Shown here: positions 29,987 to 42,890 of the stretch, in pieces | How positions within the stretch are numbered: position 1 is the stretch's first letter | How the letters are laid out: each line of letters opens with the position of its first letter | Assembly: GCA_009746045.1 (NCBI GenBank) | Contig: RPFO01000674.1 | Coordinates: 30,001-82,804, forward strand | Origin: Mesostigma viride | Lineage: Eukaryota; Streptophyta; Mesostigmatophyceae; Mesostigmatales; Mesostigmataceae | Length of the DNA: 52,804 bases | Reading direction: 5' to 3' | Program-made: the position numbers and the translations under genes | Notes under the pieces: generated by a model | What the model was told of the DNA's origin: nothing | Databases searched by the model: none | The model's input: only the letters and a program-made list of their open reading frames with translations

Positions 29987-31612
29987 CCGCTCCCCGCCCT
30001 CGTGCCGTGTTGGTGCAGACTCCTGGGTGCCGTGTCCACCCCGCCCTGGTTGCCCCCCCTCTCCCCGTCATCCTCCCCCTCGTCCCTCTCGTCCCTCCTG
30101 CGTTTTTGCTGTGGCTGGCACGCCTCCTCCGGTGCCCTCGTTTTGTTGGCTTCAGCGAGGCCACCAGCCTCGCCACCGTGTCTGCTAGGCGGCCATGCTC
30201 GCCCGGGGTGAGCTCCCGCCCCTCGTCCAGCATCTGCTGGGCCAGTGGAGTTGCCTCCGGATGTCCTCCCGGTGGACAAGGTCGCTGGACCGGGTTCGCC
30301 CCGGTGCGTCACCCTGGTCCTTGCCGCTGTGCCGTCTCGGTTTGAATGGTATGCGTTGGCTGCGACAAAAAATGGTAGAGTTGCTCGGTAGAAATGCGTT
30401 CATCCGGCATCAAACCAAATTCAGCTCTTACCGCCTCCCCCATGCATCCCCTCACCGCAGCCTTCTTGATGTTCTTCGACATACGGCGTCGCTGCTTCAG
30501 CATACGCCTCTCCAGGCGACCTACGCTTCCTCCCAGGCGGCCAGATGCCTGCGGTAGCGCTCCTCGGCTTCCCGACGAGCCGGCCCCTGCAAAGGTGCTA
30601 TCTCCGCGACCTTCCGGTATTTCCAGCTCTTCAGGTCGCGGGTGAGACGCTCACACCTCACCTTGGTGTGAGACATCTTCACCCGAATCCTGGCCGCGAG
30701 CGCCTCCGCCCTGTCACGCTCTTGCTGCTCGCGCAGCTTCCTCTGCGCGATCACGTTCCGCCTCCGCTGCTTCTTCTCCCTCTCCGCCTTGAAGACCGCG
30801 AGCCTCCTCTGAGCCTCCTTCTCTCGCGCCTGCATAGCCGGCGTCATCTCCACCAGGTCGTCCGCTTCGGACGCCGACGGACCCGTCAAAGAATACTCCG
30901 ACTCCTGCAGCACTCCATCAATCTCCCTCGGGATCGTTGCCGACCGTCGAAGGCGCTGGAAACACGCCAGGTCCGCCCTCCGCACCACTTCATGGGTCGG
31001 CGACGCTGACCTCGGCGACGCTGACCTCCTCATCAATGCCGCGCGGACCTGGCAGCATCCTCCATTTGTTGGGCGCGCTCACGTGCGCGCACTGCCAACC
31101 TCCGCTCTTCTGCGGACTCCTGCTCCTGCAGGCTCTGCGCCATGCAGCATCTGCTGCCACCTGCGCACTGCGCGCCTCGTCTGCCGACGATGGCTGCAGT
31201 CCAAACAAACCCAGCGAGCTGGTTTCCGACACGCTGTCGGACTCCCCACTCTCCTCCTCCTCCGACTCGGGCCCCGCCCCCGCACCACGTGGTGCATATG
31301 GTGGTCCCCTCTGACGCACCACCGGGGTCGACCCCCGCGCCCTACGCATCAGGGGAACGCGCACCACGACGTTCTCCACAACGTCACGGTACGTCGGGTC
31401 GGCTGCCGCCATCGCCGCATCCTCAGGATGCATGGGATCCTGAGCATCCCGGTTCTCGTAATCCTGGCGCATACTTCCAGGATCGAGTCCGACGTCCCCG
31501 AGTCATCGGACATCGGGGACGACGACGACTGGTACCTCGTCACCGACGGCGACTCCTCCTCCGAGGAAGTCGCGCCCACAAGGGCCTTTCCCTTGTTGTT
31601 CTTGGGAGCCAT
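29886..31612 (-). CDS. 5' gag-like region in several frames
   Basis: From the ATG at 31612 (MAPKNNKGKALVGATSSEEE) the coding signal runs through at least five frames: 31612-31349, 31472-30990, 31036-30521, 30503-30309 and 30312-29902. Content changes from acidic/Ser-rich (GPESEEEESGESDSVSE), to a basic helical stretch (AQREKEAQRR-type, EKKQRRRNVIAQRKLREQQE), to KRRRDERDEGEDDGE. It is either a long gag N-terminus or an additional ORF. Frame breaks are not all at homopolymers. The leader between LTR and ATG is about 100 bases. Confidence 0.55.
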
Positions 31613-31715
31613 TAGTTCAAAAAGATGGGTAAAAAAAATGGAAATGGGTGTTTGCGAACTGTACGTTTCGCACGCTCGTCGTTTTGTCGTGTATGTTTTT
31701 GGAGTTTTTAATGCA

Positions 31716-32091
31716 AGTTATGCAACACAAAGCTGGAATGCTCGGGCACTGCCAAATGGCGTGTGTGTGCGTGAACGACGAGACACCTTGGCATTAGGAT
31801 AATGGCACATATACTGCTGGCCAGCCGTCAACGATGGCTGGCCAGACTTTGCGTAAGTTAAACTAACTTACTGATCCTGGACGGACTAGCCTATCAGTTA
31901 CAACCTGATCTAGTCAGTCCTAACATGACAACTACAGTCCCGGTATTGAGGTACCGGCTCATCACATACTGAGTATAGCCACGTGTCCATGCCACGACTG
32001 CTCTAGTCCAGCACCGTCCCAGTACCCAATTGGGCGCCGGCGGTGCTGGCACGTGTCCACTTAGGCTACAGGCGGGAGACTTAGACTAACT
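31716..32091 (-). repeat. 5' LTR of the Copia element
   Basis: 376 bp, ends AGTTA...TAACT. Immediately inside it (sense) the sequence is TGCATTAAAAACTCC, which lacks the usual TGG start of a tRNA 3'-end primer site, so the primer may be an internal tRNA fragment or another RNA. Confidence 0.93.
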
Positions 32092-35000
32092 ATCCACCGC
32101 GCACGCAAGGGGCAACTGCACACACACGTACACACACCGCGCACGCTTGGGGCAGCTGCACTCACATGTACACACACCGCGCACGCTTGGGGCGGCTGCA
32201 CACACACGTACCTACACCGCGCACGCAAGGGGCGGCTGCACACACACGTACATACACCGCGCACGCAAGGGGCGGCTGCACACATACGTACACACACCGC
32301 GCACGCAAGGGGCGGCTGCACACACACGTACATACACCATGCACGCAAGGGGCTGCACACACACTTACACACACCATGCACGCAAGGGCCGGCATGCACA
32401 CACACTGGCATACACCGCGCACGCAAGGGGCGGCTGCACACACGTACATACACCGCGCACGCAAGGGGCGAGTGCACACACACGTACACACACCGCGCAC
32501 GAAAGGGGCGGCTGCACACACACGTACACACACCATGCATGCAATTGCCGGCATGCACACACGCGTACATCCACTGCGCACGCAAGGGGCAACTGCACAC
32601 ACATGTACACACGCTCGGGGCGGCTGCACACACACTTACACACACCATGCACGCAAGGGCCGGCATGCACACACACTGGCATACACCGCGCACGCAAGGG
32701 GCGGCTGCACCCACATGTACATACACCATGCACGCAAGGACAAGGATTCACACACACGTACACACACCGCGCACGCAAGGGGCGGCTGCACACAAACGTA
32801 CACACACCATGCACGCAATTGCCGGCATGCACACACACGTACATCCACCGCGCACGCAAGGGGCAACTGCACACACATGTACACACGCTTGGGGCGGCTG
32901 CACTCACATGTACACACACCGCGCACGCAAGGGCCGGCTGCACACACACGTACATACACCGCGCACGCAAGGGGCAACTGCACACACACGTACATCCACC
33001 GCGCACGCAAGGGGCAACTGCACACACATGTACACACACCGCGCACGCTTGGGGCAGCTGCACTCACATGTACACACACCGCGCACGCTTGGGGCGGCTG
33101 CACACACATGTACATCCACCGCGCACGCAAGGGGCGAGTGCAAACACATGTACATACACCGCGCACGCAAGGGGCAACTGCCCACACATGTACATCCACC
33201 GCGCACGCAAGGGCCGGCTGCACTCAATTGTACATACACCGCCCATGCAAGGGGCGGCTGCACACACACGTACACACACCATGCACGCAAGGGCCGGCAT
33301 GCACACACAGTACACACACCGCGCACGCAAGGGGCGGCTGCACACACACGTACATACACTGCGCACGCAAGGGGCTGCTGCACACACACTTACACTCACC
33401 ATGCACGCAAGGGGCGGCTGCACACACACGTACACACACCGCGCACGCAAGGGACGGCTGCACACACACGTACATACACCGCGCACGCAAGGGGCGGCTG
33501 CACTTACATGTACACACACCACGCACGCAAGGGGCGGCTGCACACACACGTACATACACCGCGCACGCAAGGACCGGCTCCACTCACATGTACATCCACC
33601 GCGCAACCACGGGCGGCTGCACACACACGTACATACACCGCGCACGCAAGGGGCTGCTGCACACACACTTACACACAAAATGCACGCTTGGGGCGACGGC
33701 ACTCACATGTACATACACCGCGCACGAAAGGGGTGGCTGCACACACACGTACATCCACCGCGCATGCAAGGGGCGGCTGCACACACACATACATACACCG
33801 CGCACGCTTGGGGCGGCTGCACACACACGTACCTACACCGCGCACGCAAGGGGCGGCTGCACACACACGTACACACACCGCGCACGCAAGGGGCAGCTGC
33901 ACACACACGTACATACACCATGCACGCAAGGGGCTGCACACACACTTACACACACCTTGCACGCAAGGGCCGGCATGCACACACACTGGCATACACCGCG
34001 CACGCAAGGGGCGGCTGCACACACGTACATACACCGCGCACGCAAGGGGCGAGTGCACACACACGTACACACACCGCGCACGCAAGGGGCGGCTGCACAC
34101 ACACGTACACACACCATGCACGCAATTGCCGGCATGCACACGCACGTACATCCACTGCGCACGCAAGGGGCAACTGCACACACATGTACACACGCTTGGG
34201 GCGGCTGCACTCACATGTACACACACCGCGCACGCAAGGGCCGGCTGCACACACACGTACATACACCGCGCACGCAAGGGGCAACTGCACACACACGTAC
34301 ACACACCATGCACGCAAGGGCCGGCTGCACTCACATGTACACACACCATGCACGCAAGGGCCGGCTGCACACACACTTACACACACAATGCACGCTTGGG
34401 GCAACGGCACTCACATGTACATACACCATGCACGCAAGGGGCGGCTGCACACACACGTACACACACCATGCACGCAAGGAGCGACTTCACGCACAGGTAC
34501 ACTCACCATGCACGCAAGGGGCGGCTGCACACACACGTACACACACCGCGCACGCAATTAAGGGACGGCTGCACACACACGTACATACACCGCGCACGCA
34601 AGGGGCAACAGCACTCACATGTACATACACCATGCACGCAAGGGGCGGCTGCAGACACACGTACACACACCATGCACGCAAGGAGCGACTTCACGCACAG
34701 GTACACACACCATGCACGCAAGGTTCGGCTGCACACACATGTACATCCACCGCGCACGCAAGGGGCGAGTGCAAACACATGTACATACACCATGCACGCA
34801 AGGGGCGGCTGCACACACATGTACATCCACCGCGCACGCAAGGGGCGAGTGCACACACACGTACACACACCGCGCACGCAAGGGGCGGCTGCACACACAC
34901 GTACACACACCATGCACGCAATTGCCGGCATGCACACACACGTACATCCACCGCGCACGCAAGGGGCAACTGCACACACATGTACACACACCGCGCACGC

Positions 35001-38000
35001 TTGGGGCAGCTGCACTCACATGTACACACACCGCGCACGCAAGGGCCGGCTGCACACACACGTACACACACCATGCACGCAATTGCCGGCATGCACACAC
35101 ACGTACACACACCGCGCACGCAAGGGGCGGCTGCACACACACGTACACACACCATGCACGCAATTGCCGGCATGCACACACACGTACGTCCACCGCGCAC
35201 GCAAGGGGCAACTGCACACACATGTACACACACCGCGCACGCTTGGGGCAGCTGCACACACACGTACCTACACCGCGCACGCAAGGGCCGGCTGCACACA
35301 CACGTACATACACCGCGCACGCAAGGGGCAACTGCACACACATGTACACACACCGCGCACGCAAGGGGCAACTGCACACACACGTACACACACCGCGCAC
35401 GCTTGGGGCGGCTGCACACACACGTACCTACACCGCGCACGCAAGGGGCGGCTGCACACACACGTACATCCACCGCGCACGCAAGGGGCAACTGCACACA
35501 CATGTACACACACCGCGCAACCACGGGGCAGCTGCACTCACATGTACACACACCGCGCACGCAAGGGGCGGCTGCACACACACGTACATCCACCGCGCAC
35601 GCAAGGGGCAACTGCACACACACGTACATCCACCGCGCACGCAAGGGGCGGCTGCACACACACGTACACACACCGCGCACGCAAGGGGCAACTGCACACA
35701 CATGTACACACACCGCGCACGCTTGGGGCGGCTGCACACACACGTACCTACACCGCGCACGCAAGGGGCGGCTGCACACACACGTACATCCACCGCGCAC
35801 GCAAGGGGCAACTGCACACACATGTACATACACCGCGCACGCAAGGGGCAACTGCACACACATGTACCTACACCGCGCACGCAAGGGGCAACTGCACACA
35901 CACGTACACACACCGCGCACGCTTGGGGCGGCTGCACACACACGTACATACACCATGCACGCAAGGGGCGGCTGCACACACACGTACATCCACCGCGCAC
36001 GCAAGGGGCAACTGCACACACATGTACACACACCGCGCACGCTTGGGGCAGCTGCACTCACATGTACACACACCGCGCACGCAAGGGCCGGCTGCACACA
36101 CACGTACATCCACCGCGCACGCAAGGGGCAACTGCACACACACGTACATCCACCGCGCACGCAAGGGGCGGCTGCACACACACGTACACACACCGCGCAC
36201 GCAAGGGGCAACTGCACACACATGTACACACACCGCGCACGCTTGGGGCGGCTGCACACACACGTACCTACACCGCGCACGCAAGGGCCGGCTGCACACA
36301 CACGTACATACACCGCGCACGCAAGGGGCAACTGCACACACATGTACATACACCGCGCAACCACGGGGCGGCTGCACACACACGTACATACACCGCGCAC
36401 GCTTGGGGCAGCTGCACTCACATGTACACACACCGCGCACGCAAGGGGCGACTGCACACACATGTACATCCACCGCGCACGCAAGGGCCGGCTGCACACA
36501 CACGTACACACACCATGCACGCAAGGGCCGGCTGCACACACACGTACATCCACCGCGCACGCAAGGGCCGGCTGCACACACACGTACATACACCGCGCAC
36601 GCAAGGGGCAACTGCACACACATGTACACACACCGCGCACGCAAGGGGCAACTGCACACACACGTACACACACCGCGCACGCTTGGGGCGGCTGCACACA
36701 CACGTACCTACACCGCGCACGCAAGGGGCGGCTGCACACACACGTACATCCACCGCGCACGCAAGGGGCAACTGCACACACATGTACACACACCGCGCAC
36801 GCTTGGGGCAGCTGCACTCACATGTACACACACCGCGCACGCAAGGGGCGGCTGCACACACACGTACATCCACCGCGCACGCAAGGGGCAACTGCACACA
36901 CACGTACATCCACCGCGCACGCAAGGGGCGGCTGCACACACACGTACACACACCGCGCACGCAAGGGGCAACTGCACACACATGTACACACACCGCGCAC
37001 GCTTGGGGCGGCTGCACACACACGTACCTACACCGCGCACGCAAGGGGCGGCTGCACACACACGTACATACACCGCGCACGCAAGGGGCAACTGCACACA
37101 CATGTACACACACCGCGCACGCAAGGGGCAACTGCACACACACGTACACACACCGCGCACGCTTGGGGCGGCTGCACACACACGTACCTACACCGCGCAC
37201 GCAAGGGGCGGCTGCACACACACGTACATCCACCGCGCACGCAAGGGGCAACTGCACACACATGTACACACACCGCGCACGCTTGGGGCAGCTGCACTCA
37301 CATGTACACACACCGCGCACGCAAGGGCCGGCTGCACACACACGAAAAACCACCGCGCACGCAAGGGGCAACTGCACACACACGTACATCCACCGCGCAC
37401 GCAAGGGGCGGCTGCACACACACGTACACACACCGCGCACGCAAGGGGCAACTGCACACACATGTACACACACCGCGCACGCTTGGGGCGGCTGCACACA
37501 CACGTACCTACACCGCGCACGCAAGGGGCGGCTGCACACACACGTACATACACCGCGCACGCAAGGGGCAACTGCACACACATGTACATACACCGCGCAA
37601 CCACGGGGCGGCTGCACACACACGTACCTACACCGCGCACGCAAGGGGCAACTGCACACACATGTACACACACCGCGCACGCTTGGGGCGGCTGCACACA
37701 CACGTACCTACACCGCGCACGCAAGGGGCGGCTGCACACACACGTACATACACCGCGCACGCAAGGGGCAACTGCACACACATGTACATACACCGCGCAA
37801 CCACGGGGCGGCTGCACACACACGTACACACACCGCGCACGCAAGGGGCAGCTGCACACACACGTACATACACCATGCACGCAAGGGGCTGCACACACAC
37901 TTACACACACCTTGCACGCAAGGGCCGGCATGCACACACACTGGCATACACCGCGCACGCAAGGGGCGGCTGCACACACGTACATACACCGCGCACGCAA

Positions 38001-38408
38001 GGGGCGAGTGCACACACACGTACACACACCGCGCACGCAATTAAGGGACGGCTGCACACACACGTACATACACCGCGCACGCAAGGGGCAACGGCACTCA
38101 CATGTACATACACCATGCACGCAAGGGGCGGCTGCACACACACGTACACACACCATGCACGCAAGGAGCGACTTCACGCACAGGTACACACACCATGCAC
38201 GCAAGGTTCGGCTGCACACACATGTACATCCACCGCGCACGCAAGGGGCGGCTGCACACACATGTACATACACCATGCACGCAAGGGGCGGCTGCACACA
38301 CCTGTACATCCACCGCGCACGCAAGGGGCGAGTGCACACACACGTACACACACCGCGCACGCAAGGGGCGGCTGCACACACACGTACACACACCATGCAC
38401 GCAATTGC
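32092..38408. repeat. 40-bp CA-rich satellite, block 2 (about 158 units)
   Basis: Same unit as block 1; the Copia element splits a once continuous array. Variants GCACGCTTGGGGC, GCAACCACGGGGC and GCACGCAATTG mark positions. About 36700-38400 recurs at about 44560-46258 with offset 7858 (for example CACGAAAAACCACC at 37341 and 45199). Frames up to 2100 codons are artefacts. Confidence 0.96.
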
Positions 38409-40368
38409 ACGGGAATGGCTGACGGCGGTATGGCTGACGGCGGAGTTCAGATCTTTTGCGTCTGAGCCCCAAATTCGGTCAGACCACTTGCATTCGATGC
38501 GCCTTTCTAAGACGCACTTGCCAGTATAAACGGTTACGGCTGCCACGCAGTATAGACAAAGTTACGCACGTGACCAGCTATGACGACTACCAAAGCAAAA
38601 CGAGGGCTGGAAAAGGAGCTGGCACAGCTTCCCAGCGCCCAGCCCAACCCTCTCGCCCTCGCCATTGTTCAGCCGCCAGGCTTACCCGCCAAACCCTCGC
38701 CAAGCGCCTCGCCTGAGCCCAAGAAACCATGCCACGATCGCCACAAATGGAGCAAATTCTTGCCCGGCGACGGAATGTTCTCCCTCCTCGAGTGGCAGCA
38801 GCTGTCGCCGCAGGAAGTCGTCGAAGTTCTCCAGTTCCTCACACAGGAGCGGAAGCTCTTTGTGCCCTGGAGAGGGAGGGCGGCTATCGACTACCGCGAC
38901 ACGTCCTGGCTCTACACCTGTGCCGAATCCCGCCAACGCGAGTCTATCTTGACCAGCTACTACCAGCGCAGCTTCGGCGCCATCCACAGAGAACTTTGGA
39001 ACGCACTCAACGCCCCAGCCCCCGCACAGCCGGCAGCCCCATCGGCTTCCTCCCTCTGCAAGGATGACATCCGCGCAGTGCTGGAGGAGCACGTGACCTG
39101 GCCGCTGGCCGAGAAGATGACCTCGCTGAACACCACGCTCAACACGGTCGAGGCCCGGGTCTCCAACGTGGAAACCAAGGTCGTCCACAAGCTACAACCA
39201 CAGTTCACGGCGCTACACACCGCGGCGCAGGCTTCGGAAACGCATGCTGCACTTGTCTCTCGCCTTAACCAGGTGGAAGGCAAGTGCGGCGTGCTCATGA
39301 AGAAGCTTGAGGCCATCACCGCCCACACCGAGGCCCTGGCCACACAGGTCCCAAAGCTAGCGGAGCAGACGGCCACCATTGCCTCCCAGCCACCCCGGCA
39401 GGATGCTGGTGACCTCCCGCTCTCCTACGCGGACCTGCTGCGGACAGCGACCGCCTCCACCACCGACGCCATCGCCACGAAGCTCCAGGAGCTGGAGGAC
39501 CACCGCCAGGCCCAGCAACGGGAGGTCACCGATCGCGCTCGCCGCGAGTGCCGAGTGGTGCTACGTCGCTTCCCCCAGAAGCCAGGTGAGACGTCAACCT
39601 CCCTTGCTGACGAGATCAAGAAACAGCTTCTTACCCTCATGGGCCTGGTAGGTGAGGTAGAACTGCGTGGGTGCCACCGCCTTCCCCACTCACGGGACAA
39701 GGCGGCCACCCCACCAGTCCTGCTCACCTTCATCTCCCCTGAGGATAAGCAGCGGTTCCTCTCTCGTCGCAAGCGGTTGCACGACCTCACCTGGACGCTG
39801 GATGACGACCTAACCCCCGCTCAGCAACAGCAGCGACGCGACCTGTGGCCGGAATACCTCCGCCATAAGCAGGACCCCCAGAAGCCCAAGGTGTACTGGA
39901 GGGGCGGGGACCTGATGATCAACCACAAGATGTGGACGCCCCCAGCGGGCTAGAATAGCAATAGCCCTAGCTTGTAACCATTGGAGTCACTGTCGCTAAG
40001 GCAGCCATGCCTAGAATGTTTGCCTAGCTGTGCCAACAAACCTAGTCACGTGCCGCCAACGCACGGTACACAACCAGCCATAGCCTTAGCCTAGTTCTAG
40101 TACAGCCATGCTACGCCCTGGCTATGTTCAGATTACTTGCCCACGCTCCTTGCTATGACATGCTCACATGGGTCTTATTGCACCCACAGTTTGCCGGATC
40201 GTTAGCCTGTCCTTTTAGCTAGCCGCGCCCGATTGCAGCTGTGGCATGCCTTTGGCATGAAGGAGACTGGGGGTCTCTGCCCTTTCTCCTGTAGTGCACA
40301 CACAGGGATTAAAAGCACTTCGGTGCTCCGTGACTCCCCAACGGGAGCACGAGTTTAATTAATTAATT
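38409..40368 (+). mobile_element. ORF1-only LINE-type retrotransposon, copy B
   Basis: A 1960-bp insertion into satellite, with target duplication AATTGC (38403-38408, 40369-40374; the right copy merges with the tail). Leader with tandem ATGGCTGACGGCGG, ORF1 at 38580-39953, 400-bp 3' region, hairpin GTGCTCC (40323) / GGAGCAC (40344), TTAA tail. Same architecture as copy A, on the opposite strand. Confidence 0.9.
38580..39953 (+). CDS. LINE ORF1-type RNA-binding protein (copy B)
   Basis: A 457-residue protein, intact. Coiled coil, RRM-like and C-terminal domains as in copy A, with only a few substitutions from about residue 150 to the end (for example PLSYADLL versus LSYADLL). Between the HDR motif (about 52) and the Ala/Pro stretch APAQPAAPSAS (about 145) the two copies share the outline but differ at many positions and in length, suggesting exchange between subfamilies. 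Both ORFs being open argues for recent selection or recent arrival. Confidence 0.83.
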   Translation: MTTTKAKRGLEKELAQLPSAQPNPLALAIVQPPGLPAKPSPSASPEPKKPCHDRHKWSKFLPGDGMFSLLEWQQLSPQEVVEVLQFLTQERKLFVPWRGRAAIDYRDTSWLYTCAESRQRESILTSYYQRSFGAIHRELWNALNAPAPAQPAAPSASSLCKDDIRAVLEEHVTWPLAEKMTSLNTTLNTVEARVSNVETKVVHKLQPQFTALHTAAQASETHAALVSRLNQVEGKCGVLMKKLEAITAHTEALATQVPKLAEQTATIASQPPRQDAGDLPLSYADLLRTATASTTDAIATKLQELEDHRQAQQREVTDRARRECRVVLRRFPQKPGETSTSLADEIKKQLLTLMGLVGEVELRGCHRLPHSRDKAATPPVLLTFISPEDKQRFLSRRKRLHDLTWTLDDDLTPAQQQQRRDLWPEYLRHKQDPQKPKVYWRGGDLMINHKMWTPPAG

Positions 40369-42684
40369 AATTGCCGGCATGCACACACACGTACATCCAC
40401 CGCGCACGCAAGGGGCAACTGCACACACATGTACACACACCGCGCACGCTTGGGGCAGCTGCACTCACATGTACACACACCGCGCACGCAAGGGCCGGCT
40501 GCACACACACGTACATACACCGCGCACGCAAGGGGCAAATGCACACACATGTACACACACCGCGCACGCAAGGGGCAACTGCACACACACGTACACACAC
40601 CGCGCACGCTTGGGGCGGCTGCACACACATGTACCTACACCGCGCACGCAAGGGGCGGCTGCACACACACGTACATCCACCGCGCACGCAAGGGGCAACT
40701 GCACACACATGTACACACACCGCGCACGCTTGGGGCAGCTGCACACACACGTACACACACCATGCACGCAATTGCCGGCATGCACACACACGTACATCCA
40801 CCGCGCACGCAAGGGGCGGCTGCACACACACGTACACACACCATGCACGCAAGGGGCGGCTGCACACACACGTACACACACCGCGCACGCAAGGGGCAAC
40901 TGCACACACATGTACACACACCGCGCACGCTTGGGGCGGCTGCACACACACGTACCTACACCGCGCACGCAAGGGCCGGCTGCACACACATGTACATACA
41001 CCGCGCACGCAAGGGGCAACTGCACACACATGTACACACACCGCGCACGCAAGGGGCAACTGCACACACACGTACACACACCGCGCACGCTTGGGGCGGC
41101 TGCACACACACGTACCTACACCGCGCACGCAAGGGGCGGCTGCACACACACGTACATCCACCGCGCACGCAAGGGGCAACTGCACACACATGTACACACA
41201 CCGCGCACGCTTGGGGCAGCTGCACTCACATGTACACACACCGCGCACGCAAGGGGCGGCTGCACACACACGTACATCCACCGCGCACGCAAGGGGCAAC
41301 TGCACACACACGTACATCCACCGCGCACGCAAGGGGCGGCTGCACACACACGTACATCCACCGCGCACGCAAGGGGCAACTGCACACACATGTACACACA
41401 CCGCGCACGCTTGGGGCAGCTGCACTCACATGTACACACACCGCACACGCAAGGGCCGGCTGCACCCACACGTACATCCACCGCGCACGCAAGGGGCAAC
41501 TGCACACACACGTACATACACCGCGCACGCAAGGGGCGGCTGCACACACACGTACACACACCGCGCACGCAAGGGGCAACTGCACACACATGTACACACA
41601 CCGCGCACGCTTGGGGCGGCTGCACACACACGTACCTACACCGCGCACGCAAGGGGCGGCTGCACACACATGTACACACACCGCGCACGCTTGGGGCGGC
41701 TGCACACACATGTACCTACACCGCGCACGCAAGGGGCGGCTGCACACACACGTACATCCACCGCGCACGCAAGGGGCAACTGCACACACATGTACACACA
41801 CCGCGCACGCTTGGGGCAGCTGCACTCACATGTACACACACCGCACACGCAAGGGCCGGCTGCACACACACGTACATCCACCGCGCACGCAAGGGGCAAC
41901 TGCACACACACGTACATACACCGCGCACGCAAGGGGCGGCTGCACACACACGTACACACACCGCGCACGCAAGGGGCAACTGCACACACATGTACACACA
42001 CCGCGCACGCTTGGGGCGGCTGCACACACACGTACCTACACCGCGCACGCAAGGGGCGGCTGCACACACACGTACATCCACCGCGCACGCAAGGGGCAAC
42101 TGCACACACATGTACACACACCGCGCACGCTTGGGGCAGCTGCACTCACATGTACACACACCGCACACGCAAGGGCCGGCTGCACACACACGTACATCCA
42201 CCGCGCACGCAAGGGGCAACTGCACACACACGTACATACACCGCGCACGCAAGGGGCGGCTGCACACACACGTACATACACCGCGCACGCAAGGGGCAAC
42301 TGCACACACATGTACATACACCGCGCAACCACGGGGCGGCTGCACACACACGTACATACACCGCGCACGCAAGGGGCGGCTGCACACATACGTACCTACA
42401 CCGCGCACGCAAGGGGCGACTGCACACCCATGTACATCCACCGCGCACGCAAGGGCCGGCTGCACACACACGTACACACACCATGCACGCAAGGGCCGGC
42501 TGCACACACACGTACATCCACCGCGCACGCAAGGGGCGGCTGCACACACACGTACACACACCGCGCACGCAAGGGGCAACTGCACACACATGTACACACA
42601 CCGCGCACGCTTGGGGCGGCTGCACACACACGTACCTACACCGCGCACGCAAGGGCCGGCTGCACACACACGTACATACACCGC
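40369..42684. repeat. 40-bp CA-rich satellite, block 3
   Basis: About 58 units; rich in GCACGCTTGGGGC and CAACTGCACACACATG variants arranged in a repeating higher-order pattern of roughly 200-400 bp. It ends at ACCGC, the target of the palindrome insertion. Confidence 0.96.
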
Positions 42685-42890
42685 AGTTACGTTAAATAGT
42701 GCCGGAACCTTTTGCCGCCTGAGGCAAATCGGTCCGTAACACTATTTTGCCCGGAATAACCACTTCCGAGCACCCAAGTTAATTCGGCCGAATTAACTTG
42801 GGTGCTCGGAAGTGGTTATTCCGGGCAAAATAGTGTTACGGACCGATTTGCCTCAGGCGGCAAAAGGTTCCGGCACTATTTAACGTAACT
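42685..42890. mobile_element. 206-bp perfect palindrome (foldback/MITE-like element)
   Basis: Two 103-bp arms are exact reverse complements meeting at TTCGG|CCGAA (42787/42788), with no spacer. Ends are AGTTACGTTAAATAG and its complement. Flanked by the 5-bp direct repeat ACCGC (42680-42684, 42891-42895), exactly the base sequence expected once in the satellite unit, so it inserted with a 5-bp target duplication. No coding capacity. Confidence 0.92.

Larger units (their letters stand above)
24583..32091 (-). mobile_element. Copia-class LTR retrotransposon, young insertion
   Basis: A 7509-bp element inside the 40-bp satellite, flanked by the 5-bp target duplication ATCCA (24578-24582, 32092-32096). 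LTRs are 378 and 376 bp. Minus-strand order is leader, gag region, zinc knuckle and integrase, protease, RT, RNase H, then a purine tract (CTTAAAGTGGG) at the 3' LTR. The integrase-before-RT order and the RNase H ending ADALTK place it in the Copia class. Coding frames are broken at several single-base steps. Confidence 0.93.

Noticed and set aside
32166-38465. Open frame of about 2100 codons, His/Thr/Arg-rich
   Set aside because: It is a translation of the 40-bp satellite; similar long frames exist in all frames of both strands and run through to the LINE leader.
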